From contig NZ_FYAS01000013.1 in NCBI RefSeq assembly GCF_900185715.1, positions 124,001 through 188,000 of the forward strand: a stretch of 64,000 nt of DNA, written 5' to 3'. Source of the stretch: Allobosea sp. CS1GBMeth4 (GTDB lineage: Bacteria > Pseudomonadota > Alphaproteobacteria > Rhizobiales > Beijerinckiaceae). Under the pieces are notes generated by a model. The model was not told where the DNA came from, made no database searches, and was given only the letters and a program-made list of their open reading frames with translations. Made by a program: the position numbers and the translations under genes. The first letter of the stretch is position 1; each line of letters starts with the position of its first letter. Positions 37,361 to 45,840 of the stretch are shown here, in pieces.

Positions 37361-38664
37361 TGTCCCTGCCCGAACTTTCGCTCGTCCTGCTGCTCGTCCT
37401 CGTCGGCGTCCTGGCGAGCGGCGTCTGGATCGCCGTCGGTCTCGGCCTCGTCGGCCTTCTGGCGATGAACATCGTCACCAGCGTCCCGATCGGGCAGGTG
37501 CTGGCGACGACGGTGTGGAGCGCCACGGCCTCCTGGACCCTCGCCGCCCTGCCGCTCTTCATCTGGATGGGCGAGATCCTGTTCAGGACGAGATTGTCCG
37601 AGCAGATGTTCCAGGGGCTCTCGCCCTGGCTGCAATGGCTGCCCGGGCGCCTGATCCACACCAACATCGTCGGCTGCGGCATCTTCGCGGCGGTGTCGGG
37701 CTCCTCCGCCGCGACGGTCGCGACCATCGGCAAGATCGCCCTCCCGGAGCTGCAGAAGCGCGGCTATGACGAGCGCCTGAGTCTCGGCACGCTCGCCGGC
37801 TCCGGCACGCTCGGCCTTCTGATCCCGCCATCGATCCCGATGGTGGTCTATGCGGTGACCGCGAACGTCTCGGTGCTGCAGGTGTTCCTCGGCGGCTTCC
37901 TGCCGGGCCTGCTCGTGATGGCGCTCTACATGGGCTATGTCATCGTGTGGTCCTGGCTGAATCCGGACAAGACGCCGCCACGCGACCCGGCGATCCCGTT
38001 CCGTGAGAAGCTGCGCCAGTCGGCCAAGCTCGCGCCCTGCCTGCTGCTGATCGCGGCGGTCTTCCTCTCGCTCGTCCTCGGCTTCGCGACGGCGACCGAA
38101 TGCGCCGCCTTCGGAGTCACAGGCGCGCTCTTCCTCGCCTGGTGGAGCGGCACGCTGACCTGGGCGACGCTGCTCGAAAGCATCATGAGCGCGACCCGGC
38201 TCACCTGCATGATCATGCTGATCCTGGCGGGCGCGGCCTTCTGCACGGCGGCGATGGGCTTCACCGGCATCCCGGCTGCGCTGGCCGAATGGGTCAAGGG
38301 CCAGCAGCTCTCGCCGCATATGCTCGTCCTCGCCCTGACCGTGATGTACATCATTCTCGGCTGCCTGATCGACGGCATCTCGATGATCGTGCTGACGGCC
38401 GTGATCGTGCTGCCCATGGTGAGGGAGGCGGGCTTCGACCTGGTCTGGTTCGGCGTCTACCTCGTCATTCATGTCGAGATGGCGCAGATTACCCCGCCGG
38501 TCGGCTTCAACCTGTTCGTGCTGCAGAACATGAGCGGCAAGGACACCTGGACGGTTGCGAAAGCGGCCTTCCCGTTCTTCATTCTGCTCAACGTCGCGGT
38601 GCTGATCATCACGACCTTCCCGCAGATCGTGCTGTACTTGCCGAAGCTCGCTTTCCCGGATTGA
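37360..38664 (+). CDS. TRAP transporter large permease (DctM type)
   Basis: A 434-residue, roughly 12-helix protein that performs sodium-coupled uptake in TRAP systems. Landmarks are ALPLFIWMGEILFRTRLSEQMF, VSGSSAATVATIGKIALPELQKRGYD, GSGTLGLLIPPSIPMVVYAV, LGCLIDGISMIVLTAVIVLPM and EMAQITPPVGFNLFVLQ. It begins within the stop codon of the small permease. The binding-protein gene follows after 34 nt. The system is placed to feed the divergent oxoprolinase; substrate identity is inferred from that context. Confidence 0.95.
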   Translation: MSLPELSLVLLLVLVGVLASGVWIAVGLGLVGLLAMNIVTSVPIGQVLATTVWSATASWTLAALPLFIWMGEILFRTRLSEQMFQGLSPWLQWLPGRLIHTNIVGCGIFAAVSGSSAATVATIGKIALPELQKRGYDERLSLGTLAGSGTLGLLIPPSIPMVVYAVTANVSVLQVFLGGFLPGLLVMALYMGYVIVWSWLNPDKTPPRDPAIPFREKLRQSAKLAPCLLLIAAVFLSLVLGFATATECAAFGVTGALFLAWWSGTLTWATLLESIMSATRLTCMIMLILAGAAFCTAAMGFTGIPAALAEWVKGQQLSPHMLVLALTVMYIILGCLIDGISMIVLTAVIVLPMVREAGFDLVWFGVYLVIHVEMAQITPPVGFNLFVLQNMSGKDTWTVAKAAFPFFILLNVAVLIITTFPQIVLYLPKLAFPD

Positions 38665-38698
38665 GTTCAAGACCAAGCAAAAGAGAGAGGGACACCGC

Positions 38699-39685
38699 AT
38701 GCTCAACCGCAGAACCGCCATCGCCGCCTTCGCGCTCGGCTGCAGCGCCTTCGCGCTCGCCGCTCCGGCGGCGGCGCAGACCAAATGGAACCTGCCGGCC
38801 GCCTACCCGGCCGACAATCCGCACTCGGAGAACCTCGTCCTCTTCGCCAAGGACGTCGAGGCGGCGACCGGCGGCAAGCTGCAGATCACCGTCCATCCCG
38901 GCGCGGCCCTGTTCAAGGCGCCGGAGATCAAGCGCGCGGTCGCCAGCGGCCAGGCCCAGATGGGCGAGGTGCTGATCTCGCTGCACGAGAACGAGGACCC
39001 GGTCTTCGGCATCGACGTCGTGCCGTTCCTGGCGACCTCGTTCGCCGACTCGATGAAGCTCTACAAGGCTTCGAAAGCAGCGGTCGAGAAGAAGCTCGAC
39101 AGCCAGGGCGTCAAGCTGCTCTTCATGGTCCCGTGGGCGCCGCAGGGCGTCTACACCAAGAAGGAGCTCAGCACGATCGAAGACATGAAGGGCCTGAAGT
39201 GGCGGGCCTATAATGTCGGCACGGCGCGCCTCGGCGAATTGCTCGGCATGCAGTCGGTGACGATCCAGGCGGCGGAGCTGCCGCAGGCGCTGGCGACCGG
39301 CGTGGTCAACTCCTTCATGTCGTCCGGCGGCACCGGCTATGATTCGAAGGCCTGGGAGACGCTGACGCATTTCTACGACGTCCAGGCCTGGATTCCGAAG
39401 GACGCCACCTTCGTCAACAAGGCCGCCTTCGACGCGCTCGACAAGCCGACGCAGGAGGCGATCCTGAAGGCGGCGGCGACCGCCGAGGCGCGCGGCTGGA
39501 AGATGTGGGAAGAGAAGACCAACTGGTATCTCGACCAGCTCAAGGCCAAGGGCATGAAGGTGCAGGCCCCGTCGCCCGCGCTCGCAGCCGGCTTCAAGAA
39601 GGCCGGCGAGACGCTGACCGCCGACTGGCTGAAGAAGGCCGGCGCCGACGGCCAGGCGATCGTCGACGCATATAAGAAGATGTGA
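38699..39685 (+). CDS. TRAP transporter substrate-binding protein (DctP type)
   Basis: A 328-residue periplasmic protein with a Sec signal peptide (NRRTAIAAFALGCSAFALAAPAAAQ, residues 3-27). The mature part matches DctP proteins: NPHSENLVLFAKDVEAATGG, VHPGAALFKAPEIKRAVASGQAQMGEV, and a segment LKWRAYNVGTARLGELLGM that holds the conserved substrate-carboxylate arginine. The start follows a gagagagg site. It is the last gene of the transporter operon, closed by hairpins at 39721-39859. DctP proteins bind carboxylates, fitting 5-oxoproline or a carbamoyl amino acid (inference). Confidence 0.94.
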   Translation: MLNRRTAIAAFALGCSAFALAAPAAAQTKWNLPAAYPADNPHSENLVLFAKDVEAATGGKLQITVHPGAALFKAPEIKRAVASGQAQMGEVLISLHENEDPVFGIDVVPFLATSFADSMKLYKASKAAVEKKLDSQGVKLLFMVPWAPQGVYTKKELSTIEDMKGLKWRAYNVGTARLGELLGMQSVTIQAAELPQALATGVVNSFMSSGGTGYDSKAWETLTHFYDVQAWIPKDATFVNKAAFDALDKPTQEAILKAAATAEARGWKMWEEKTNWYLDQLKAKGMKVQAPSPALAAGFKKAGETLTADWLKKAGADGQAIVDAYKKM

Positions 39686-39720
39686 GGCATTCATCGCCAT
39701 TACGGCCGCGACGGCCCTTC

Positions 39721-39859
39721 CCTTCTCCCGGATGGGAGAAGGTGGCGCGGAGCGCCGGATGAGGGCCTGCCGCTTCCGTAGATGGCGCGGCGGCAGCGCT
39801 GTCATTCACCCTTGAGAGGGCAGTCCCTCAGCCTACCCCTCTCCCATCCGGGAGAGGGG
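39721..39859. repeat. Paired hairpins after the TRAP operon
   Basis: Two stem-loops sit in the 202-nt gap. The first is 39721-39742 (ccttctccc/gggagaagg, loop ggat). The second is 39836-39859 (cccctctccc/gggagagggg, loop atcc). They are mirror-like variants of the same core facing each other 90 nt apart, a REP-pair arrangement. They probably limit readthrough from the transporter into the regulator gene. Confidence 0.65.
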
Positions 39860-39887
39860 ATCCCGCGCCCTTCCGGCAAGAGACAGC

Positions 39888-40406
39888 ATGCACCCCTCCG
39901 ACGACCTCGGTCCGATCGTCTCCTCCGGCCATCTCGCCTCGGGCGCGATGCCGGCGCTGTCGGAATTCGAGTTCGCGCTGACGATGACGGTGCACGCCTT
40001 CCAGCGCTGGATGCTGCGCTGCATGACGGCGGCGGGCATCCCCGAGCTGACGCCGATGGACGTGCTCGTCCTGCACAACGTCAACCATCGCGGCAAGGCC
40101 AAGCGCCTCGCCGACATCTGCCTCGTCCTCAACATCGAGGACACACATCTGGTGAACTATTCGCTGAAGAAGCTCGAGCGCCTAGAGTTGCTGAAGAGCG
40201 GGCGCAAGGGCAAGGAGAAGACCGTCGCCATCACCCCGGCGGGCGAGGAGGCGTGCCGGCGCTACGCCCAGATCCGCGAGCAGCTGCTGGTGAAATCGGT
40301 GCGGGCGACCGGCATCGACCCGGCCCGCCTGTCGGAGATCGCCGCGGCGATGCGCTCGCTGTCCGGCCAGTACGACCAGGCGGCGCGGGCGGCGGCGAGC
40401 CTGTGA
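39888..40406 (+). CDS. MarR-like winged-helix transcriptional regulator
   Basis: A 172-residue DNA-binding protein. The winged-helix core runs from about 35 to 125: ELTPMDVLVLHNVNHRGKAKRLADICLVLNIEDTHLVNYSLKKLERLELLKSGRKGKEKTVAITPAGEE. This is the MarR layout with a recognition helix followed by a basic wing. Flanking helices would form the dimer interface. It lies just downstream of the TRAP operon, so it is the best candidate to bind the palindrome at 36614-36644. The effector may be the transported substrate. Confidence 0.85.
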   Translation: MHPSDDLGPIVSSGHLASGAMPALSEFEFALTMTVHAFQRWMLRCMTAAGIPELTPMDVLVLHNVNHRGKAKRLADICLVLNIEDTHLVNYSLKKLERLELLKSGRKGKEKTVAITPAGEEACRRYAQIREQLLVKSVRATGIDPARLSEIAAAMRSLSGQYDQAARAAASL

Positions 40407-40732
40407 TCCATCGAACGCTGATCTATGCGGCGAAGGACGGCGACGTCGCCATTTCAGTGACGGTCGATGACCCGCGCCAGGGGGACCGCGATTGGTCCTG
40501 CGCCTATGAGATCGGCTGGCCGGATGCGCCCCGCCGCGGCTATGGCTATGGCATAGACGGAACGCAGGCACTGCTGCTTGCTCTGAAGGCTATTGGCACG
40601 GATCTCTACACCAGCGACTATCACCGTTCCGGCCGGCTCAGATGGGTCGAGCCGGGCGATGGCTATGGCTACCCGGTGCCGAAAAACATCCGGGACCTGC
40701 TCGTCGGCAACGATGCCGAGTACGACGGGTAA
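40403..40732 (+). CDS. Hypothetical protein overlapping the MarR-like gene
   Basis: A 109-residue protein starting at GTG 40403, which overlaps the regulator stop (GTGA), so it is translationally coupled to it. The sequence is strand-rich (HRTLIYAAKDGDVAISVTV, DWSCAYEIGWPDAPRRGYGYG, ALLLALKAIGTDLY) with no catalytic signature. I do not recognise a function. It converges on the methylsuccinyl-CoA dehydrogenase gene with only 7 nt between stops. Confidence 0.75.
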   Translation: MIHRTLIYAAKDGDVAISVTVDDPRQGDRDWSCAYEIGWPDAPRRGYGYGIDGTQALLLALKAIGTDLYTSDYHRSGRLRWVEPGDGYGYPVPKNIRDLLVGNDAEYDG

Positions 40733-40739
40733 ACTCCCC

Positions 40740-42425
40740 TCACCCCTCCACCAATCTGCGCGCGATCACCTGTGCCTGGATCTCGGCGGCGCCTTCGAAG
40801 ATGTTGAGGATGCGGGCGTCGCAGAGCACGCGGCTGACCGGGTATTCCAGCGCGAAGCCGTTGCCGCCATGGATCTGGAGGGCGTTGTCGGCCGCCGCCC
40901 AGGCGACGCGGGCCCCTAACAGCTTGGCCATGCCGGCTTCCAGATCGCAGCGCCGGTCGGCATCCTTCTCGCGGGCGGCGAAATAGGTGAGCTGGCGGGC
41001 GATGACGAGCTCGGCCGCCATCATGGCGAGCTTGTCGGCGACGCGCGGGAAGGCGATCAGCGGCTTGCCGAACTGGATGCGCTCCTGGGCATAGCGCAGG
41101 CCGAGATCGAAGGCCGACTGCGCGACGCCGAGCGCGCGCGCCGCGGTCTGGATGCGGGCCGCCTCGAAGGTCTGCATCAACTGCTTGAAGCCCTGCCCCT
41201 CGACGCCGCCGAGCAGGTTTTCGGCCTTGACCTCGAAGCCGTCGAAGGCGAGCTCGTATTCCTTCATGCCGCGATAGCCGAGCACCTCGATCTCCCCGCC
41301 GGTGAGCCCCGCGACCGGGAAGGGGTCTTCCTCGCTGCCGCGCGGCTTCTCGGCGATCAGCATGGAGAGGCCGCGATAGCCCGGCGCGTCGGGATCGGTG
41401 CGGACCAGCAGCGTCATGATGTCGGCGCGGACGGGATGGGTGATCCAGGTCTTGTTGCCGTAGACCTTCCAGACAGCTTCGTCTCCTTGGCCCTCCTTCA
41501 CCGCCTTGGTGCGCAGCGAGGCGAGGTCTGAGCCGGTATTGGGCTCGGTGAAGACCGCCGTCGGCAGGATCTCGCCGGAGGCGATCTTCGGCAGCCAATG
41601 GGCCTTCTGCGCGTCGGTGCCGCCGTTCAGGATCAGTTCGGCGGCGATCTCGGAGCGGGTGCCGAGGGAGCCGACGCCGATATAGCCGCGCGAGAGCTCC
41701 TCGGAGACGACACACATCGAGACCTTCGACAGGCCCATGCCGCCGAATTCCTCGGGAATGGTCAGGCCGAAGACGCCGAGTTCGGCCATCTGCTCGACCA
41801 CCGGCAGCGGGATGTACTCGTTCTGCAGGTGCCATTCATGCGCATGCGGCGTCACCTGCTGCTCGCAGAAGCGCCGCATCTCGGAGCGGATCGCCTCCAG
41901 AGTCTCGTCGAGGCCGGGATCGCCGACGCTGGCGAGGCCCTGGCTCTGGCTGAACAGGGCGACGAAGCGGGCGCGATTCTCCGGCGTGTTGCCCTGCGCG
42001 ATCAGCGCTTCGGCGGCGTCCGAGCAGGCCGCGGCGACGGCCCTGGCCGAGAGGCCGAGCGCCGGCAGGCGCACGATCTCGCCCTGGCTCATCGGGATGC
42101 CGCCGAAGATCTGCGCGGCATATTCGCCGGCGCCGATCCGGATGGCGTAATCCTCGATCGCGCCGTAGCGATCCTCGTTCTGAAGGCGCTCGCCATAGGC
42201 GGCGAGCTCGCGCAGCGCCATCACATAGGTGGCGAGCCAGGCGAGGCCGTGGGCGGCGTGCTGCTCCTGCTCCAGCTTGGCCGACGAGATGCGGCCGTCG
42301 ACCAGCACCTTCCGCCTGACGGCGGCGACCGCCTCCTCCAGCAGGGCCTCGAAACCGGGCAAGGCGGCCGCGATCAGGGCGACGGCGTTGGCGTCTGCAT
42401 CGGCCGCGAGGGCGGTGGCGGTCAT
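40740..42425 (-). CDS. mcd: (2S)-methylsuccinyl-CoA dehydrogenase
   Basis: An acyl-CoA dehydrogenase-family flavoenzyme that oxidises methylsuccinyl-CoA to mesaconyl-CoA in the ethylmalonyl-CoA pathway of acetyl-CoA assimilation. At 561 residues it is longer than ordinary acyl-CoA dehydrogenases (about 390) because of a helical N-terminal domain of about 150 residues typical of Mcd. The core contains NEYIPLPVVEQMAELGVFGL, IPEEFGGMGLSKVSMCVVSEELSRG, TEPNTGSDLASLRTKA, KTWITHP and the C-terminal LQIHGGNGFALEYPVSRVLCD. The start at 42425 follows a gggagag site. Other pathway genes are not in the window. Confidence 0.9.
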   Translation of the reverse strand: MTATALAADADANAVALIAAALPGFEALLEEAVAAVRRKVLVDGRISSAKLEQEQHAAHGLAWLATYVMALRELAAYGERLQNEDRYGAIEDYAIRIGAGEYAAQIFGGIPMSQGEIVRLPALGLSARAVAAACSDAAEALIAQGNTPENRARFVALFSQSQGLASVGDPGLDETLEAIRSEMRRFCEQQVTPHAHEWHLQNEYIPLPVVEQMAELGVFGLTIPEEFGGMGLSKVSMCVVSEELSRGYIGVGSLGTRSEIAAELILNGGTDAQKAHWLPKIASGEILPTAVFTEPNTGSDLASLRTKAVKEGQGDEAVWKVYGNKTWITHPVRADIMTLLVRTDPDAPGYRGLSMLIAEKPRGSEEDPFPVAGLTGGEIEVLGYRGMKEYELAFDGFEVKAENLLGGVEGQGFKQLMQTFEAARIQTAARALGVAQSAFDLGLRYAQERIQFGKPLIAFPRVADKLAMMAAELVIARQLTYFAAREKDADRRCDLEAGMAKLLGARVAWAAADNALQIHGGNGFALEYPVSRVLCDARILNIFEGAAEIQAQVIARRLVEG

Positions 42426-42595
42426 GTCTCTCTCCCTTTGTTGCGGCGCAGCATAAGGGAAGTCCGCCGGATCGCGAAAGCCGTCTTTTGGCGGAGGCCG
42501 CCCCGGCCGCATGGCCCGTTAACCGCCCCTCAACCCTGACGAGGGATTATCGGAGTGTCGCGAATTTGCATCATCGCGGGTTCGCGCCGCCGCTC

Positions 42596-43927
42596 ATGTC
42601 CCATCCCGGCTGCGAGGGTCCAGGTCAGTTGCGTCTGCGTCGGCGAACGAAGCGAATGGGCTGGCAGCGCCTGCGCTGGGCGCTGGCGACGGTGGCGCCC
42701 TGGGCGCTGGCCGGCGGCGTGCTGGTCTCCTTCACCGCATCGGCCGGGCAGAATCCGGACGCTTCCGGCCCGCCGAGCTCGCTGATCCCGCGCAGTGCTC
42801 CCGGCCCGCTCTCGGACCTCGCCGAGGGGCCGTCCCTGCTCGTCGCCAGCAGCGCCTTCCATCTGCCCGAGCGGGCCTATGCCCGCCTGATCCAGCCGGC
42901 GCGCCATTCCTTCGAGGCGCCGGAGGCGATCTTCGCGATCGACCCGCGCCAGCCGCGCGAGGACATGAAGCGCTCGGCCAGCGCCTTCCCGCAGGTCGAC
43001 CGCAGCAACAAGGGCGACCCGCTGCCGGCGCTGCGCCCGACGCTGACCCGCAACGGCCCGCCCGGCGAGCTCGAGCGCGTCGTCTTCGGCGACACCGAGC
43101 CGGGGCTGATCTCGGGCGGCTTCTCACTCGAGGCCCTGGAGAGCCCGGAGGAGCCGCCGCTCGGCTTCGAGCCCTATCTGCGCGACGAGGGCGTCACCGA
43201 TCCGGCCCTGTCCGACTCCTCGCCGACCGCGGCCCCGCGCGTCATCACCTCGCCGCGCCAGGCGGAGCTGCATCTGGAAAGCCTCGACGGCTCGACCCCG
43301 TCCGTCCCCGCCGCGCTCGGCCGATCCTCCGGCACCCCGGCGGCCGCCGGCGGCGTCGCGGCGGCCGCCTCGGCGACGCCGATGCAGATGGCCCCCGTCG
43401 CCAGCGAGCCCAAATCCCGCAGCCGGATCGCGAAAGCGGCGCGCGGCGAGACCGTCGACCTCCGCACCGTCGATCCCGGCGAGAAGCAGGTCTACACCGG
43501 GCTGATCGCGCCCGAGAACATGGCCAAGGAACAGCGCTGCCTCGCCGAGGCGGTCTATTTCGAGGCGCGCTCGGAAGGCGAGCAGGGCCGCGCCGCAGTG
43601 GCGCAGGTGGTGCTCAACCGGGTCAAGAGCGGGCTCTACCCCAACACGGTCTGCGGCACGGTCTACCAGAACGCCGGCCGCTACCTCGCCTGCCAGTTCA
43701 CCTTCGCCTGCGAGGGCAAGTCGCTGCGCATCACCGAGCCCGGCCCCTGGCACGACGCGGTTCGCATCGCCCGCGAGGTCTATGACGGCACGACCTATCT
43801 GACCGAAGTCGGCGCCTCGACCCATTACCACGCCGACTATGTCCGGCCCTATTGGGCCCGCAAGCTGAAGAAGATGGACACGATCGGCCGGCACGTCTTC
43901 TACAAGCTGCGGCCGGGGCAGACGTGA
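42596..43927 (+). CDS. Cell wall hydrolase, SleB/Hydrolase_2 type
   Basis: A protein of 443 residues with one N-terminal membrane segment (LRWALATVAPWALAGGVLVSF, about 24-44). A long Pro/Ser/Ala-rich linker spans residues 45-320. The C-terminal Hydrolase_2 domain contains the catalytic glutamate in EQRCLAEAVYFEARSEGEQG, then AVAQVVLNRVKSGLYPNTVCG, and ends HYHADYVRPYW. These lytic-transglycosylase-like domains cleave the peptidoglycan glycan backbone. An ATG 20 codons later (42656) is another possible start. It is divergent from mcd and is the last normal-GC gene before the low-GC tract. Confidence 0.88.
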   Translation: MSHPGCEGPGQLRLRRRTKRMGWQRLRWALATVAPWALAGGVLVSFTASAGQNPDASGPPSSLIPRSAPGPLSDLAEGPSLLVASSAFHLPERAYARLIQPARHSFEAPEAIFAIDPRQPREDMKRSASAFPQVDRSNKGDPLPALRPTLTRNGPPGELERVVFGDTEPGLISGGFSLEALESPEEPPLGFEPYLRDEGVTDPALSDSSPTAAPRVITSPRQAELHLESLDGSTPSVPAALGRSSGTPAAAGGVAAAASATPMQMAPVASEPKSRSRIAKAARGETVDLRTVDPGEKQVYTGLIAPENMAKEQRCLAEAVYFEARSEGEQGRAAVAQVVLNRVKSGLYPNTVCGTVYQNAGRYLACQFTFACEGKSLRITEPGPWHDAVRIAREVYDGTTYLTEVGASTHYHADYVRPYWARKLKKMDTIGRHVFYKLRPGQT

Positions 43928-43938
43928 GGCGTGTTGTA

Positions 43939-43982
43939 GCGCGAACTTTCAAATGGCAACGCGCGAACAATCAAATGGCAAC
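43939..43982. repeat. Two tandem 22-bp repeats at the left edge of the low-GC tract
   Basis: gcgcgaac-tt-tcaaatggcaac (43939-43960) is followed at once by gcgcgaac-aa-tcaaatggcaac (43961-43982), differing only at two central bases, and then by a partial agagcgaattt. They begin 11 nt after the hydrolase stop codon, where base composition drops. Multiple short terminal repeats of this kind are a feature of IS21-family ends, and an upstream tgttgtagc could be a TG terminus. No transposase gene is present, so at most this is a remnant; the IS21 link is a guess. Confidence 0.55.
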
Positions 43983-44031
43983 AGAGCGAATTTGAGCGGT
44001 CCCCGCCCGTTAGCGAAAAACTATTACCGCC

Positions 44032-45129
44032 TCAATCGTATTCTTCGACCTGATGCTGGAACGGTAGGATAGTAGGCGTGCGCATTCCAGGTTTCGGGGA
44101 AACTCCCAGCCAGATCGAGATTAGACCGTTCCCGGTCGACATGGGTTCAAGCCCGCGCCGAACCAGGGCATTGACCACCACCTGGCGAGGGTGAGTTGTA
44201 TCCAGAGGGCCGGCCGAAACAACGCAAGCGGTGCTTTTTCTGCTCCCAAACGTCGCCATCGGTCCTACGATTCGGTCCAGGATGGATGGTGAGAGGTTGT
44301 TACGGCTGCCATGGTGAGGGACCTGGAAAATGCCGAGGGAGCTCCCCAAGGGCAGACCAATTTGGCCTGCATATTCGATCGCGGCCGTTAGCGCTCGAAG
44401 TCCAGCGTCCGCGGTTAGGAGAATCGTTTCGCCATCCAATGAGCCGCCAAGAATGACGCTAGATTCATTCTCTGCTGCCGTCGTCCCACCTTCGCGAAGA
44501 GTCTCAGTGTAGTAGTCCTCTGAAATAATTCTGCGAATTTGAGCGGCAACGCGCCTGCCGACTCCTGTGATGAGATGACCTAACGTGGCCAGGACGTCGC
44601 GATCCTCTTGAGGGGTATCCCGGAATTGAGGAAGCAAGCCTTCGTAGAAGGTACGCGAGGGCGATAGCACGACGAAGGGGCCAATTCGCTCTCCCTGGAA
44701 GGCGCCGTGGATCTCGGTGCCCTGATCCTCAGCGAGGCCTATAAGTCTCGTCACCAGCGGGTAATCAGTTTGAAGCCGTGCCCGAAGACCTTCGAGGGTC
44801 CATCTCGATGAGTAAAAATAGTTCAGCATGGCCCCGGCGTGGGCGGCGGGAGCATGCAACCAGAGTTTACCGACACTCAGCTTTTCCAGGATTGGAACCA
44901 ATCCGCTGATGTGATCATTATCGGGGTGGGTGCTTACGACGTGATCGACGTGCGTCGTTCCATATCTTGAGATGATATGCTCAGCTAGCTGCTCGCCGGT
45001 TTCGCCATATCCGCCATCGATAACTATTGTGCGCCACCTCTGCGATGTTTCATCCAGATAACGCATTGTGATTGCGTCACCGCTCTTCGAACCGTTGCCG
45101 ACAGGATGGAAATCAATCTCGTAGGGCAT
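44032..45129 (-). CDS. ComEC/Rec2-like metallo-beta-lactamase-fold hydrolase (accessory)
   Basis: A soluble protein of 365 residues resembling the nuclease-like C-terminal domain of ComEC without its membrane part. It begins PYEIDFHPVGNGSKSGDAI. IVIDGGYGETGEQLAEHI precedes the metal motif STHPDNDHISGL (HxDxDH variant). Further ligand regions are ILLTADAGLRAL and QVPHHGSRNN. Relatives may hydrolyse phosphodiesters, but a substrate cannot be assigned. The start at 45129 has a ggggaga site. The gene is AT-richer than its surroundings, has different codon use, and is head-to-head with a membrane-protein gene 26 nt away. A defence or mobile-element role is inference. Confidence 0.82.
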   Translation of the reverse strand: MPYEIDFHPVGNGSKSGDAITMRYLDETSQRWRTIVIDGGYGETGEQLAEHIISRYGTTHVDHVVSTHPDNDHISGLVPILEKLSVGKLWLHAPAAHAGAMLNYFYSSRWTLEGLRARLQTDYPLVTRLIGLAEDQGTEIHGAFQGERIGPFVVLSPSRTFYEGLLPQFRDTPQEDRDVLATLGHLITGVGRRVAAQIRRIISEDYYTETLREGGTTAAENESSVILGGSLDGETILLTADAGLRALTAAIEYAGQIGLPLGSSLGIFQVPHHGSRNNLSPSILDRIVGPMATFGSRKSTACVVSAGPLDTTHPRQVVVNALVRRGLEPMSTGNGLISIWLGVSPKPGMRTPTILPFQHQVEEYD

Positions 45130-45155
45130 AATGTCTCCCCAGCTGGGAGGGGTTG

Positions 45156-45800
45156 ATGAAATTCGACGCATATGAATACACCGGGGTCATCCTGCCCGGC
45201 GCCGTGGTGGTTTTGTCGACCTGTCTTTTGTTCCCGGAACTTAAGGAGCTTCTCGGGAAAGACGGCATCAGCCTTGGTGGCCTCGGTGTGTTCGTAATCG
45301 CCTCCTTCGTCGTAGGGCATGTTGTCCAAGCGTTAGGCAACATCATCGAGCGGGTCGGGATCGGCGTCTATAAGCCGAGCGGTACGGATGCGCTGTTGTC
45401 CCCCACGCAATCGATAGTCGCCCCCGCTCAGCGTGAACGGCTCAAAGAGACATTAACGCAGCGGGGCAGTGGCGATCTTGACGAGCTGACACCACACGCG
45501 TGGAGAGCCGTCCGTCGGGAGATGTATGCTGAGGTGAGAGCCAAAAAGGCCACCGAGAGAATAGATGCCTTCAACCGCACCTACGGCCTTCAACGAGGCA
45601 TAGCGGCCGGGTTCCTACTCGCTGCTGCAACGATCGTAATCGTAGCCTTTCCGCGTTGGCCCATCGCGCTCATGCTCTTTTGTGCCGCTTTCCTAGCGCT
45701 TCTTCGGATGCGCCGCTTCAGTGATCATTACATGGCAGAGCTTGTCGTCGAATATCTACGAGCAGACTCGACGAAGTCTGCCAGCGAGAAGAGTAAATGA
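45156..45800 (+). CDS. Membrane protein of the low-GC accessory pair
   Basis: A protein of 214 residues with four hydrophobic segments: two near the N-terminus (residues 10-28, VILPGAVVVLSTCLLF, and 40-62, LGGLGVFVIASFVVGHVVQALGN) and two later (about 150-165 and 168-184). A charged cytoplasmic-like region of about 85 residues lies between the pairs (LKETLTQRGSGDLDELTPHAWRAVRREMYAEVRAKK). The C-terminal tail is basic and Ser-rich. I do not recognise the family; similar N-terminal VxPGA-type proteins occur in variable genomic islands. The ATG follows a gggagggg site. It is divergent from the ComEC-like gene. Confidence 0.72.
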   Translation: MKFDAYEYTGVILPGAVVVLSTCLLFPELKELLGKDGISLGGLGVFVIASFVVGHVVQALGNIIERVGIGVYKPSGTDALLSPTQSIVAPAQRERLKETLTQRGSGDLDELTPHAWRAVRREMYAEVRAKKATERIDAFNRTYGLQRGIAAGFLLAAATIVIVAFPRWPIALMLFCAAFLALLRMRRFSDHYMAELVVEYLRADSTKSASEKSK

Positions 45801-45840
45801 GCTCGGCCAGCAGTGTTCGGCGCGTCGCCCCGAGACAGCC

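Noticed and set aside
43939..43982. Possible CRISPR array
   Set aside because: Only two copies, directly abutting without spacers, and no cas genes nearby.
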